Shown here one piece after another: positions 1-8,055 of a stretch of 64,000 bases of DNA. Each line of letters starts with the position of its first letter. The first letter of the stretch is position 1. The stretch covers positions 310,001 to 374,000 of the forward strand of contig NZ_RJUA01000002.1 in NCBI RefSeq assembly GCF_024343575.1. Reading direction: 5' to 3'. The stretch comes from Lacihabitans sp. LS3-19 (GTDB taxonomy: Bacteria; Bacteroidota; Bacteroidia; Cytophagales; Spirosomataceae). Both the position numbers and the translations under genes were made by a program. The notes under the pieces are model-generated. The model ran no database searches. It had not been told where the DNA came from and was given only the letters and a program-made list of their open reading frames with translations.

Positions 1-8
1 TGTGAGAA

Positions 9-833
9 ATGGCAGTTAAAAAATTAAATCCGGTTACACCCGGCACCAGACATCGAATAGCTCCAGATTTTTCTGATATTACAGCAAGTAAACCAGAGAA
101 AAGTCTAACAGAAGCCATAAGAAAAACAGGTGGTAGAAACAACGAAGGACACCGTACAGCAAGGTACATTGGTGGAGGTCACAAAAGAAAGTATCGTATT
201 ATCGATTTCAAAAGAGATAAGAAAGATATGGTGGCTGAAGTTATGACTATCGAGTATGATCCAAATCGTACGTCAAGAATAGCATTACTTAAATACGAAG
301 ATGGAGAGAAAAGATATATTATCGCTCCTCAAGGTTTAGGTGTTGGACAAAAAATTGTTTCTGGAGAGAAAGTAGCTCCAGAAGTTGGAAATGCATTGCT
401 TTTGAAGAATATGCCTTTAGGTACTATTGTTCATAATATAGAGTTAACACCTGGAAAAGGTGGTCAGTTGGCAAGAAGTGCTGGTACTTACGCTCAGGTT
501 CTTGCGAAAGACGGTAAGTTCGTAACTTTAAAAATGCCTTCAGGTGAAATGAGAATGGTTCTAGGTGCATGTATTGCAACTGTAGGTTCTGTTTCCAACC
601 CAGATCACATGAATGTTGTGCTTGGAAAAGCTGGACGTAAGAGATGGTTAGGTGTAACGCCAAGAGTAAGAGGTGTAGCTATGAACCCTGTTGATCACCC
701 TATGGGTGGAGGTGAAGGTCGTGCTTCTGGTGGGCACCCTCGTTCTAGAAATGGTTTAATTGCAAAAGGCAAGAAAACTAGATCGAAAAACAAATACTCG
801 AATAGATTAATAATTTCACGAAGAACAAAATAA
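9..833 (+). CDS. rplB: 50S ribosomal protein L2
   Basis: Large-subunit protein that binds 23S rRNA next to the peptidyl-transferase centre and is needed for subunit joining. The 274-residue length is normal for L2. The basic N-terminal OB-like part, the SH3-like middle and the Gly-rich C-terminal motif [10 protein letters not shown] are present; His230 corresponds to the conserved peptidyl-transferase-proximal His of E. coli L2. The ATG lies 8 bases from the window edge, so the upstream gene (expected rplW) is outside. It is the first gene of a co-directional run that continues to rplQ, with 10 bases to rpsS. Confidence 0.98.
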   Translation: MAVKKLNPVTPGTRHRIAPDFSDITASKPEKSLTEAIRKTGGRNNEGHRTARYIGGGHKRKYRIIDFKRDKKDMVAEVMTIEYDPNRTSRIALLKYEDGEKRYIIAPQGLGVGQKIVSGEKVAPEVGNALLLKNMPLGTIVHNIELTPGKGGQLARSAGTYAQVLAKDGKFVTLKMPSGEMRMVLGACIATVGSVSNPDHMNVVLGKAGRKRWLGVTPRVRGVAMNPVDHPMGGGEGRASGGHPRSRNGLIAKGKKTRSKNKYSNRLIISRRTK

Positions 834-843
834 TACAAAATAG

Positions 844-1122
844 ATGGCTCGTTCACTTAAAAAAGGACCTTACGTAGATTTTAGACTAGAAAATAAAGTC
901 GTCGTAATGAATGATTCAGGTAAAAAGTCTGTAATCAAGACTTGGTCAAGAAGGTCTATGATTATACCTGATTTTATTGGACATACTTTTGCTGTACATA
1001 ATGGAAATAAATTCATTCCTGTGTATGTTACAGATAACATGATTGGTCACAAGTTGGGAGAATTTGCTCCTACTAGAAACTTCAGAGGCCACGTGAATAA
1101 AAAAGATAAAGGTAAAAGATAA
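844..1122 (+). CDS. rpsS: 30S ribosomal protein S19
   Basis: Small-subunit head protein that forms a complex with S13 and contacts 16S rRNA near the A-site tRNA. The N-terminal [12 protein letters not shown] signature and a basic C-terminus ending in KKDKGKR are typical. At 92 residues it is of normal length. The start follows rplB by 10 bases in an A-rich spacer. A short perfect hairpin (1130-1144) lies just after the stop, before rplV. Confidence 0.98.
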   Translation: MARSLKKGPYVDFRLENKVVVMNDSGKKSVIKTWSRRSMIIPDFIGHTFAVHNGNKFIPVYVTDNMIGHKLGEFAPTRNFRGHVNKKDKGKR

Positions 1123-1129
1123 TATTCCG

Positions 1130-1144
1130 AGGGGTATTACCCCT
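1130..1144 (+). repeat. Intercistronic hairpin rpsS-rplV
   Basis: Seven-base arms AGGGGTA and TACCCCT are separated by one base (a usable 6-bp stem with a 3-nt loop). There is no long U-run after it and the next gene follows at once. It is therefore more likely an mRNA processing or stability element than a full terminator. Function is inference. Confidence 0.5.
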
Positions 1145-1160
1145 TTAAAAAGAATAAAAA

Positions 1161-1517
1161 ATGGAAGCAGTAGCAAAATTAAATGATTTTCCAACTTCAC
1201 CTAGAAAGGCTAGGTTGGTAGCTGACTTGATCAGAGGCAAAAAAGTAAACACAGCATTGGGTATACTTTCTTTTCAACCTCAACAAGCGGCTCCAGTTCT
1301 TAAAAAAGTTTTAATGTCGGCAATCGCCAACTGGCAAAACAAAAACGAGGACGCTAAAATAGAAGATGCAGATCTATATGTGAAAACAATAATGATTGAT
1401 GGTGGAAGAATGCTGAAAAGACTTCGTCCAGCTCCGCAAGGTAGAGCTTATAGAGTTAGAAAACGCTCTCAGCATATTACAATCGTTGTGGATAGTTTAG
1501 AAAATCAATCAGTTTAA
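1161..1517 (+). CDS. rplV: 50S ribosomal protein L22
   Basis: Large-subunit protein whose beta-hairpin lines the nascent-peptide exit tunnel. The 118 residues start [26 protein letters not shown], split here only by reading; the [13 protein letters not shown] helix is the family signature. The basic hairpin [19 protein letters not shown] sits near the C-terminus. The ATG at 1161 is preceded by an A-rich spacer and a hairpin, as expected for a Bacteroidota start without a Shine-Dalgarno site. Confidence 0.97.
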   Translation: MEAVAKLNDFPTSPRKARLVADLIRGKKVNTALGILSFQPQQAAPVLKKVLMSAIANWQNKNEDAKIEDADLYVKTIMIDGGRMLKRLRPAPQGRAYRVRKRSQHITIVVDSLENQSV

Positions 1518-1561
1518 TAAGTAAAGATACTTAGAAATTAGAATTATATTAATTAGTTAAA

Positions 1562-2365
1562 ATGGGACAAAAAGTAAATCCTGTAGGTTTTAGACTAGGT
1601 TACATCAGAGGGTGGGAGTCCAACTGGTACGGTGGTAAAAATTTTGCTGAGAAACTCGTTGAAGACGATAAAATCAGGAAATATATTAACGCTCGTATCC
1701 CGAAAGGTTCTGTTTCGAGAGTTGTTATTGAAAGAACACTTAAGAGAATTACACTTACAATACATACAGCTAGACCAGGTGTGGTTATCGGTAAGGCTGG
1801 TAGCGAGGTGGACAAACTTAGAGAGGAGCTTAAAAAGCTTACTAAAAAAGATGTTCAAATCAATATTTTTGAAATCAAAAGACCTGAAATTGATGCTAAA
1901 TTAGTTGGTGAGACTATTGCTCAACAACTTAGAGCTAGAATCTCTTTCCGTAGAGCGATGAAGCAAGCGATTCAATCTGCTATGAGAGTTGGTGCTCAAG
2001 GTATCAAAATTAAATTGTCAGGTAGATTGGGTGGTGCTGAGATGGCACGTTCTGAAATGTATAAGGAGGGTAGAATTCCTTTGCATACTTTAAGAGCTGA
2101 TATCGATTATGCAATTTCAGAATCTTTAACTGTTTACGGTTTGATAGGAATCAAAGTGTGGGTATTTAAAGGAGAAGTCTTCGGTAAAAGAGATTTAACT
2201 TCTGTTGCCGCTCTTGCGACTGAGTCAGCTGATAGTAAAAAATCATCTATGGGTGGTGGCGGTCATCAAGGCAAAGGTCGTAGAGATGATGATGGTGACA
2301 GAAACGCTAGAAGGAAGAAAACTGGGAATAATAACGGTAGATCAAACGGTCCCAAAAGAAATTAA
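1562..2365 (+). CDS. rpsC: 30S ribosomal protein S3, with basic Gly-rich tail
   Basis: Small-subunit protein at the mRNA entry tunnel. An N-terminal KH domain (GXXG seen as [12 protein letters not shown], about residues 80-91) is followed by the S3 C-terminal domain ending near [10 protein letters not shown]. Residues from about 222 to 267 form an extra low-complexity tail rich in Gly, Arg, Asp and Asn ([17 protein letters not shown] and on). The core is clear homology; the role of the tail is unknown, although RNA contact is plausible from its charge. Confidence 0.97.
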   Translation: MGQKVNPVGFRLGYIRGWESNWYGGKNFAEKLVEDDKIRKYINARIPKGSVSRVVIERTLKRITLTIHTARPGVVIGKAGSEVDKLREELKKLTKKDVQINIFEIKRPEIDAKLVGETIAQQLRARISFRRAMKQAIQSAMRVGAQGIKIKLSGRLGGAEMARSEMYKEGRIPLHTLRADIDYAISESLTVYGLIGIKVWVFKGEVFGKRDLTSVAALATESADSKKSSMGGGGHQGKGRRDDDGDRNARRKKTGNNNGRSNGPKRN

Positions 2366-2372
2366 ATTTAAT

Positions 2373-2398
2373 GGCATTGTGCCTTAAACAATATTGTT
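2373..2398 (+). repeat. Two small inverted repeats abutting rplP
   Basis: GGCA-TTG-TGCC (2373-2383) is followed by the 12-base perfect palindrome AACAATATTGTT (2387-2398), which ends at the base before the rplP ATG. Both are direct reads. They could structure the ribosome-binding region, but the first stem has only four pairs, so confidence in function is low. Confidence 0.35.
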
Positions 2399-2818
2399 AT
2401 GTTACAACCTAAAAGAACTAGATTTCGTAAGCAACAGAAAGGCAGGATCAAAGGTATAGCTACCAGAGGTCATGAGATTGCTTTCGGTTCGTTTGCAATA
2501 AAAAGTCTTGAGCCGGGTAGAATTACTGCAAGACAAATAGAAGCGGCTCGTATTGGTGTTACTCGTGCTATGAAGCGTGAAGGCCAAGTATGGATAAGAA
2601 TCTTCCCTGATACACCTATAACTAAGAAGCCATTAGAGGTAAGGATGGGTAAAGGTAAAGGTGCTCCAGAATATTGGGTAGCCAATATCTATCCAGGTAC
2701 AGTATTATTTGAAGCCTCAGGTGTTTCATTAGAGCTAGCGAAAGAAGCTTTAAGACTTGCGGCTCAAAAATTACCAGTAAAAACAAAGTTTGTAGTTCGT
2801 AGAGATTACGAAGTATAG
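2399..2818 (+). CDS. rplP: 50S ribosomal protein L16
   Basis: Large-subunit protein near the A-site that helps position aminoacyl-tRNA. It has 139 residues with the family N-terminus [16 protein letters not shown] and the conserved block [16 protein letters not shown] in the middle. Length and order (rpsC-rplP-rpmC) are standard for the S10 operon. The ATG directly follows a 12-base palindrome. Confidence 0.98.
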   Translation: MLQPKRTRFRKQQKGRIKGIATRGHEIAFGSFAIKSLEPGRITARQIEAARIGVTRAMKREGQVWIRIFPDTPITKKPLEVRMGKGKGAPEYWVANIYPGTVLFEASGVSLELAKEALRLAAQKLPVKTKFVVRRDYEV

Positions 2819-2849
2819 TCTAAATAAAATACTTCAAATAATAAAGAAG

Positions 2850-3035
2850 ATGAAAAAAAATGATTTAAGTGGTTTTACTGGGGATCAGTTGAAACAACAA
2901 ATATCTGAAGAAAAAGATAGATTGCTAAAGTTAAAGTTTGCTCATGCGATTACGCCTATCGAAAATCCTAAGAGAATTACTGAGACTCGTAAAACGATTG
3001 CAAGACTTTCGACTGCCCTTAGTAGTTCAAAGTAA
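2850..3035 (+). CDS. rpmC: 50S ribosomal protein L29
   Basis: Small two-helix protein at the exit of the nascent-chain tunnel, part of the docking platform for trigger factor and SRP. The 61 residues include the coiled segment EEKDRLLKLKFAHA and the second helix RITETRKTIARLSTAL, both characteristic. It lies between rplP and rpsQ as expected. Confidence 0.96.
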   Translation: MKKNDLSGFTGDQLKQQISEEKDRLLKLKFAHAITPIENPKRITETRKTIARLSTALSSSK

Positions 3036-3055
3036 TACATCATTATCCAAATTTC

Positions 3056-3072
3056 ATGGTTTTTGAAACCAT
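3056..3072 (+). repeat. Intercistronic hairpin rpmC-rpsQ
   Basis: Perfect 7-bp stem ATGGTTT / AAACCAT with a TTG loop, centred in the 52-base gap between rpmC and rpsQ. No U-run follows. It is one of several similar 6-8 bp hairpins in this operon. Confidence 0.5.
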
Positions 3073-3087
3073 TAATTTTATCCGAAA

Positions 3088-3342
3088 ATGGAAAGACAAG
3101 TAAGAAAAGAACGTATCGGAGTTGTTACAAGCAACAAGATGCAAAAGTCGGGAGTAATCCAGGTGCTTCGTAAAGTGAAGCATCCAAAATATGGAAAGTT
3201 CATGATCAAAACTAAAAAGTTTATGTTTCATGATGAAAACAATGAAGCCGGTATCGGCGACACTGTAAAAATCATGGAAACGAGACCATTGAGCAAAAGC
3301 AAAAACTGGAGATTATTGGAAATAATAGAAAAAGCCAAATAA
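3088..3342 (+). CDS. rpsQ: 30S ribosomal protein S17
   Basis: OB-fold 16S rRNA-binding protein of the 30S body. The 84 residues show [16 protein letters not shown] near the start and [20 protein letters not shown] near the end, which is the S17 signature. The ATG at 3088 follows an A-rich leader and a hairpin. Confidence 0.97.
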   Translation: MERQVRKERIGVVTSNKMQKSGVIQVLRKVKHPKYGKFMIKTKKFMFHDENNEAGIGDTVKIMETRPLSKSKNWRLLEIIEKAK

Positions 3343-3378
3343 TCTAAGGTATTCTTAAAATAAGTAAAAGGCAATAAA

Positions 3379-3747
3379 ATGTTACAGCAAGAATCAAGAG
3401 CCAATGTGGCTGACAACAGTGGGGCTAAAGAAGTTTTGGTAATAAGAGTACTTGGTGGTACAAAAAAGAGGTATGCATCTGTGGGCGACAAAGTTGTTGT
3501 TACAGTAAAAGCAGCTCTCGGGTCTTCGAATATGAAGAAAGGTACTGTTTCAAAAGCTGTTGTTGTTAGAACTCGAAAAGAAGTTAGAAGAAAAGACGGT
3601 TCATATATTAGGTTTGAAGAAAATGCAGTTGTTTTATTAAACAACCAAAACGAGCCTAGAGGAACAAGGATTTTCGGACCTGTAGCTAGAGAGCTTAGAG
3701 AGAAGCAATTTATGAAAATCGTTTCACTTGCTCCAGAGGTACTTTAA
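3379..3747 (+). CDS. rplN: 50S ribosomal protein L14
   Basis: Beta-barrel large-subunit protein forming an intersubunit bridge with helix 14 of 16S rRNA. The 122 residues begin [19 protein letters not shown] and carry the family block [20 protein letters not shown] near the C-terminus. Length is exactly the usual 122. Confidence 0.98.
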   Translation: MLQQESRANVADNSGAKEVLVIRVLGGTKKRYASVGDKVVVTVKAALGSSNMKKGTVSKAVVVRTRKEVRRKDGSYIRFEENAVVLLNNQNEPRGTRIFGPVARELREKQFMKIVSLAPEVL

Positions 3748-3782
3748 TAGCTGAAAATAAAAATCGTAATTAAATTATTACA

Positions 3783-4121
3783 ATGGAAAGGAAATTTAAT
3801 AAACAACCAAAACTACATGTGAAATCTGGTGATACTGTTGAAGTAATTGCTGGAAACTCTAAAGGAAAAAGAGGTAAAATTGTAGAAGTTTTGGTTAAGA
3901 AAAACCGTGTAGTGGTTGAAGGTGTAAATATGATTAAAAAACACATCAAACCAAATGCACAGAATCCTCAAGGCGAAATCAAAGAACTAGAGGGCTCAAT
4001 ACACATTAGCAATGTATTAGTTGTCGATCCTTCTACAGGAAAGCCATCTAGGATTGGTAGAAAATTAAATGATGCTGGAAATCTACAAAGATTCTCTAAA
4101 GCGTCTGGTAAATTTATTTAA
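3783..4121 (+). CDS. rplX: 50S ribosomal protein L24
   Basis: Assembly-initiating large-subunit protein. An N-terminal KOW motif (KSGDTVEVIAGNSKGKRGKI, about residues 15-34) is followed by the L24 C-terminal region with HIKPNAQNPQG. It has 112 residues, normal for the family, and sits between rplN and rplE. Confidence 0.97.
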   Translation: MERKFNKQPKLHVKSGDTVEVIAGNSKGKRGKIVEVLVKKNRVVVEGVNMIKKHIKPNAQNPQGEIKELEGSIHISNVLVVDPSTGKPSRIGRKLNDAGNLQRFSKASGKFI

Positions 4122-4129
4122 TATTTAAA

Positions 4130-4146
4130 GTGGGTCGGTAATCCAC
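4130..4146 (+). repeat. Intercistronic hairpin rplX-rplE
   Basis: GTGGGT / ATCCAC arms (one G-U wobble) with a 5-base loop CGGTA in the short gap before rplE. Not followed by a U-run. Confidence 0.4.
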
Positions 4147-4159
4147 GTAAATTAAGAAA

Positions 4160-4708
4160 ATGGCAAGGTTAAGAGAAAAATATCAAAAAGAGGTAGTCGC
4201 TGGTTTGATGGAGAAATACCAATACAAATCTATAATGCAAGTACCAAAGTTGTTAAAAATTGTTGTAAATAGAGGTGTTGGTGCTGCGACTGGTGATAAA
4301 AAGTTGGTTGATAGTAGCGTTGAAGAGTTGTCAACTATAACGGGACAAAGAGCAGTTCCAACTATATCAAAAAAGGCGGTTTCTAATTTTAAATTAAGAG
4401 AGGGAATGCCGATTGGAGCTAAAGTTACTTTAAGATCTACTATTATGTATGAATTTTTAGACAGACTTACTTCAGTTGCTTTGCCTAGAGTAAGAGACTT
4501 TCAAGGGATTAGTGACAAAGGTTTTGATGGTCGTGGAAATTACACATTTGGTGTAACTGAGCAGATAATCTTTCCTGAGATTTCAATCGATAAAATTTCA
4601 AAAATCCAAGGTATGGATATCACTTTTGTAACTTCTGCAAAAACAGATGCTGAAAGCTATGAGTTATTGAAAGCGTTAGGTATGCCGTTTGTGAATAAAA
4701 ATAAATAA
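4160..4708 (+). CDS. rplE: 50S ribosomal protein L5
   Basis: Central-protuberance protein that binds 5S rRNA and contacts P-site tRNA. The 182 residues include [11 protein letters not shown] near the N-terminus and the conserved [18 protein letters not shown] block near the C-terminus. The spc-operon position, between rplX and rpsN, agrees. Confidence 0.98.
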   Translation: MARLREKYQKEVVAGLMEKYQYKSIMQVPKLLKIVVNRGVGAATGDKKLVDSSVEELSTITGQRAVPTISKKAVSNFKLREGMPIGAKVTLRSTIMYEFLDRLTSVALPRVRDFQGISDKGFDGRGNYTFGVTEQIIFPEISIDKISKIQGMDITFVTSAKTDAESYELLKALGMPFVNKNK

Positions 4709-4727
4709 TAAGCAATAATTTAGAGTT

Positions 4728-4997
4728 ATGGCAAAAGAGTCAATAAAAGCTAGAGAAAGGAAGAGAGAAAGATTAGTAGCTAAGTTTGCTACAAAAAGAG
4801 CGGCCCTTAAAGAAGCTCAAGATTGGAAAGGTTTAGACGCCCTACCGAAAAATTCCTCTCCTGTTAGGTTGCATAATAGATGTAAACTTACTGGCCGTCC
4901 TAAAGGTTATATGAGGAAGTTCGGTATCAACCGTGTTACTTTCCGTGAAATGGCCAATTCAGGCTTTATTCCTGGAGTTACCAAATCTTCTTGGTAA
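4728..4997 (+). CDS. rpsN: 30S ribosomal protein S14, zinc-free type
   Basis: Small-subunit head protein. It has 89 residues, the long form. The region that carries a CxxC zinc ribbon in short S14 proteins reads [17 protein letters not shown] with a single Cys, so this is the zinc-independent (C-) class. The C-terminus [10 protein letters not shown] is diagnostic. The next gene starts 112 bases away after a promoter-like element. Confidence 0.97.
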   Translation: MAKESIKARERKRERLVAKFATKRAALKEAQDWKGLDALPKNSSPVRLHNRCKLTGRPKGYMRKFGINRVTFREMANSGFIPGVTKSSW

Positions 4998-5025
4998 AAA
5001 ATTTTTTTTTCTTATTTAGAATTAC

Positions 5026-5033
5026 TATCTTTG
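5026..5033 (+). promoter_or_regulatory. Internal spc-operon promoter, -7 box
   Basis: TATCTTTG is a perfect match to the Bacteroidota -7 consensus TAnnTTTG and lies in the unusually long 112-base rpsN-rpsH gap, followed by GCAG as a likely start zone. The upstream side is a run of ten T rather than a clear TTTG. It would give separate transcription from rpsH onward. Inference from motif and position. Confidence 0.55.
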
Positions 5034-5109
5034 CAGCCCAGTTAGAGAAGTCATGCTTATGATACTGTCTAATGTTGGCTAAGGCATCCAAAAAATATTA
5101 ATATTAGAA

Positions 5110-5511
5110 ATGATTACAACGGATCCAATAGCAGATTTTCTTACCAGAATTAGAAACGCTATTAAAGCTAGGCATAGAGTCGTTGAGATTCCTGCCTCAA
5201 ATCTTAAAAAAGAACTTACAGTTCTTCTTTACGACAAAGGTTATATTGCAAGTTATAAGTTTGAGGACAATGGTCTTCAAGGTGTTATAAAAATTGCATT
5301 GAAATATAATCCAGTTACAAAACAATCGGCAATTATAAATCTTTCAAGAGTTTCTAAGCCAGGTCTTCGTAAATATGTGAAGTCTACTGAGTTACCTCGT
5401 GTATTGAATGGTTTAGGTATAGCCATTTTGTCTACTTCAAAAGGAGTAGTTACCGATAAAGAAGCCAGAACTCTTAATGTTGGAGGTGAGGTTCTTTGTT
5501 ATGTTTATTAA
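5110..5511 (+). CDS. rpsH: 30S ribosomal protein S8
   Basis: Primary 16S rRNA-binding protein of the central domain; in E. coli it is the translational repressor of the spc operon. The 133 residues start [17 protein letters not shown] and end GGEVLCYVY, both family landmarks. It is the first gene after the internal promoter-like box at 5026. The 70-base leader could hold a regulatory site, but I saw no convincing S8-target mimic. Confidence 0.98.
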   Translation: MITTDPIADFLTRIRNAIKARHRVVEIPASNLKKELTVLLYDKGYIASYKFEDNGLQGVIKIALKYNPVTKQSAIINLSRVSKPGLRKYVKSTELPRVLNGLGIAILSTSKGVVTDKEARTLNVGGEVLCYVY

Positions 5512-5523
5512 TTTTTGTTGACC

Positions 5524-5540
5524 GCTTCAATCGTTGAAGC
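5524..5540 (+). repeat. Intercistronic hairpin rpsH-rplF
   Basis: Perfect 7-bp stem GCTTCAA / TTGAAGC with a TCG loop, in the 44-base gap between rpsH and rplF. Confidence 0.5.
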
Positions 5541-5555
5541 CTTAAACGTTTTAAA

Positions 5556-6113
5556 ATGTCTAGAATAGGTAAAAAACCAATTTCAATCCCTTCAGGAGTT
5601 ACAATAAGTGTAGATTCTGATAATTTAGTAACAGCGAAAGGAAGTAAAGGGACTTTGACTCAGAAAATTGATCCTGATATGGGAATATCAATTGAAGAAG
5701 GTGTCTTAACTGTTACGCGTCCATCAGAACAAAAGAGGCACAAAGCTCTTCATGGTCTTTATAGGTCTTTATTGAGTAATTTAGTTGTCGGTGTATCTGA
5801 AGGTTACAAAAAAGAACTTGAGCTTGTCGGTGTTGGATATAAGGCTACTAATAATGGTAACATTATTGATATGTCATTAGGTTATTCACATAATATTTAT
5901 TTGGTAGTGCCTTCTGAAATTAGTGTTGCTACCAGAATGGAAAAAGGTAAGAATCCGATTATTACTTTAGAAGGTATTGATAAGCAATTGATAGGTTTAG
6001 TTTCTGCTAAGATTAAATCGTTACGTAAGTCTGAGCCTTATAAAGGAAAGGGAATCAAGTTTGTTGGAGAGGTTATCAGAAGGAAAGCTGGTAAAACTGC
6101 AGGTAAAAAATAA
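5556..6113 (+). CDS. rplF: 50S ribosomal protein L6
   Basis: Large-subunit protein near the GTPase-associated centre, built of two repeated alpha/beta domains. The 185 residues start MSRIGKKPISIPSGV and contain the C-terminal signature EPYKGKGIKFVGEVIRRKAGK. Its neighbours rpsH and rplR are standard. Confidence 0.98.
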   Translation: MSRIGKKPISIPSGVTISVDSDNLVTAKGSKGTLTQKIDPDMGISIEEGVLTVTRPSEQKRHKALHGLYRSLLSNLVVGVSEGYKKELELVGVGYKATNNGNIIDMSLGYSHNIYLVVPSEISVATRMEKGKNPIITLEGIDKQLIGLVSAKIKSLRKSEPYKGKGIKFVGEVIRRKAGKTAGKK

Positions 6114-6139
6114 TATAGAAATTTATAACTTTATAATAT

Positions 6140-6487
6140 ATGTCTAGTGTTAAGTCTGAAAGAAGGCAAAAAATAAAGTGGAGAGTAAGAAAAAAAGTTT
6201 CAGGTACTCCAGAAAGACCTAGGTTATCGGTTTTTCGTAGTAATACTGGTATATATGCTCAATTAATTGATGATATAGCTGGGAAAACTTTAGTTGCTGC
6301 TTCTTCATTAGAACTAGGTTTTAAATCTTTGAATATTGATAATTCAAAACAAGTTGGTACTAGCCTTGCCAAGAAAGCTACCGAACTAGGTCTGAATGCA
6401 TGTGTATTTGATCGTAGTGGTTATCTTTATCATGGTAACATTAAAGCTTTAGCCGAAGGTGCTAGAGAAGCTGGACTAAACTTTTAA
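6140..6487 (+). CDS. rplR: 50S ribosomal protein L18
   Basis: 5S rRNA-binding protein of the central protuberance. Its 115 residues contain the [16 protein letters not shown] block and the C-terminal [20 protein letters not shown], both typical. Ten bases separate it from rpsE. Confidence 0.98.
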   Translation: MSSVKSERRQKIKWRVRKKVSGTPERPRLSVFRSNTGIYAQLIDDIAGKTLVAASSLELGFKSLNIDNSKQVGTSLAKKATELGLNACVFDRSGYLYHGNIKALAEGAREAGLNF

Positions 6488-6497
6488 TACTATTTAA

Positions 6498-7001
6498 ATG
6501 AAAGCAATTAAAGTAAACGAATCAGAACTTAAAGAAAGAGTTGTAGCCATAAATAGGGTTGCTAAAGTTGTTAAAGGTGGTCGTAGATTTAGCTTCTCAG
6601 CTATCGTTGTTTTAGGTGACGGTCAAGGGGCAGTTGGTCAGGGCTTAGGAAAAGCAAATGAAGTTACAGATGCTATTTCAAAGGCTATTGAAGATGCACG
6701 TAAAAATTTGGTAAATGTTCCAATTATAAATGGTACAGTACCTCACGAAATGGAAGGTAAATATTCAGGTGGATTTGTATTTGTTAAGCCTGCGGCTCCT
6801 GGTACTGGAGTAATAGCAGGTGGTGCAATGCGTGCCGTTTTAGAGGCAGCTGGGGTACATAATGTATTGGCTAAGTCTAAAGGTAGTTCGAATCCTCATA
6901 ATGTTGTCAAAGCGACTTTGGATGCCCTTTTGAAGATGAGAGCACCACACGAAGTAGCTGCACAAAGAGGAATTAAGTTAAATAAAGTATTCAACGGTTA
7001 A
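6498..7001 (+). CDS. rpsE: 30S ribosomal protein S5
   Basis: Small-subunit protein involved in decoding accuracy and mRNA unwinding. The 167 residues hold the double-stranded-RNA-binding-like N-terminal domain ([21 protein letters not shown], read in two parts) and the C-terminal S5 domain with [19 protein letters not shown]. Length is normal. Confidence 0.98.
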   Translation: MKAIKVNESELKERVVAINRVAKVVKGGRRFSFSAIVVLGDGQGAVGQGLGKANEVTDAISKAIEDARKNLVNVPIINGTVPHEMEGKYSGGFVFVKPAAPGTGVIAGGAMRAVLEAAGVHNVLAKSKGSSNPHNVVKATLDALLKMRAPHEVAAQRGIKLNKVFNG

Positions 7002-7024
7002 TTACCGAATAAATAATTTTAGTG

Positions 7025-7204
7025 ATGGCTAAGGTAAAAATTACTCAAGTTAAAAGTTTAATTGAGAGACCGAAAAGACAAAAGCTTACAATGCAAGCAT
7101 TGGGTTTAAGAAAAATCGGTGGATCTGTAGAGATTGAAACGAATCCTGCTATTGATGGCATGATTAGAAAAGTAAATCATTTAATTAGAGTAGAGAATTG
7201 TTAA
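7025..7204 (+). CDS. rpmD: 50S ribosomal protein L30
   Basis: Small alpha/beta protein of the large subunit. I take the ATG at 7025 (MAKVKITQVKSLIERPKRQK) rather than the GTG one codon earlier, since it restores the usual N-terminus and a 59-residue length. The RKIGGSVEIETNPAIDGMI region matches the family. Present in the spc operon between rpsE and rplO. Confidence 0.95.
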   Translation: MAKVKITQVKSLIERPKRQKLTMQALGLRKIGGSVEIETNPAIDGMIRKVNHLIRVENC

Positions 7205-7249
7205 TAGGGATAACCGAGTAGTATTTATACTGCGTAAATTAAAAACAAA

Positions 7250-8041
7250 ATGAAATTAGAAATTTTAAAACCTGCAGAAGGTTCGGTAAGAAATAATACA
7301 AGACAAGGTAGGGGTCAAGGTTCAGGTGGTGGTGGTACTGCTAGAAGAGGACATAAAGGTGCTAAGTCTAGGTCAGGTTATAGTGCAAAAAGAGGTTTTG
7401 AAGGAGGTCAAATGCCATTGCAAAGACGTGTTCCTAAGTTCGGTTTTAATAATATTAATAGAATTGAATATAAAGCTATTAATTTAGATACTATTCAATC
7501 ATTAGTTGAGAAAACTGGAGTTAAGTTAATTAATCTTGCTTTTTTAAAGGAGCATGGTTTAATGTCAAAAACTGATTTGATTAAAGTTTTAGGAAGAGGC
7601 GAATTGACTTCAAAAGTTGATGTAAGTGTAAATGCTTTTTCAAAATCAGCTATTTCTATTATTGAAAACTTAGGAGGAAAGGCTACTGTTGTAAGTAAAG
7701 GATCTGCTTCTTCATCGATTTCAAATGAGGTTGTTGAAGTTGTGACAGATGTTGTAGCTGCTCCTAAAGCAAAAAAAACTAAGGTAGGTGATGATTTGAC
7801 AAAAATTGAAGGAATTGGCCCTAAAATTTCTGAGCTCTTAGTAGCTGGAGGTATTGAGACATTCTTAAAATTGTCAGAAACTTCGGCTGAAGAAGTACAA
7901 GAAATATTAAATAATGCTGGTGGTAATTTTGCCTCACATAATCCTGCAACTTGGGCAGAGCAAGCTAAACTTGCTGCTGATGGAAACTGGGATGAGTTGA
8001 AAGTACTTCAAGACAAATTAAATGGTGGTCGTCCAGAATAA
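7250..8041 (+). CDS. rplO: 50S ribosomal protein L15 fused to a helix-hairpin-helix domain
   Basis: Residues 1-150 are a full L15: the Gly/Arg-rich GRGQGSGGGGTARRGHKGAKS segment (residues 20-40) and the C-terminal fold. Residues 151-180 form a Val/Ala/Lys linker. From 181 there is an extra domain beginning DDLTKIEGIGPKISELL, a classic helix-hairpin-helix (IEGIGPKI), followed by LKLSETSAEEVQEIL. Total length 263, against about 150 for ordinary L15. Similar HhH tails occur on Bacteroidota proteins, notably L21 (from memory). Whether it binds nucleic acid on or off the ribosome is unknown. Confidence 0.96.
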   Translation: MKLEILKPAEGSVRNNTRQGRGQGSGGGGTARRGHKGAKSRSGYSAKRGFEGGQMPLQRRVPKFGFNNINRIEYKAINLDTIQSLVEKTGVKLINLAFLKEHGLMSKTDLIKVLGRGELTSKVDVSVNAFSKSAISIIENLGGKATVVSKGSASSSISNEVVEVVTDVVAAPKAKKTKVGDDLTKIEGIGPKISELLVAGGIETFLKLSETSAEEVQEILNNAGGNFASHNPATWAEQAKLAADGNWDELKVLQDKLNGGRPE

Positions 8042-8055
8042 TTGTTCCCTATTTT

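Noticed and set aside
5001-5010. Run of ten T as a terminator after rpsN
   Set aside because: No stable hairpin precedes it; it is better seen as part of the AT-rich promoter zone before rpsH.
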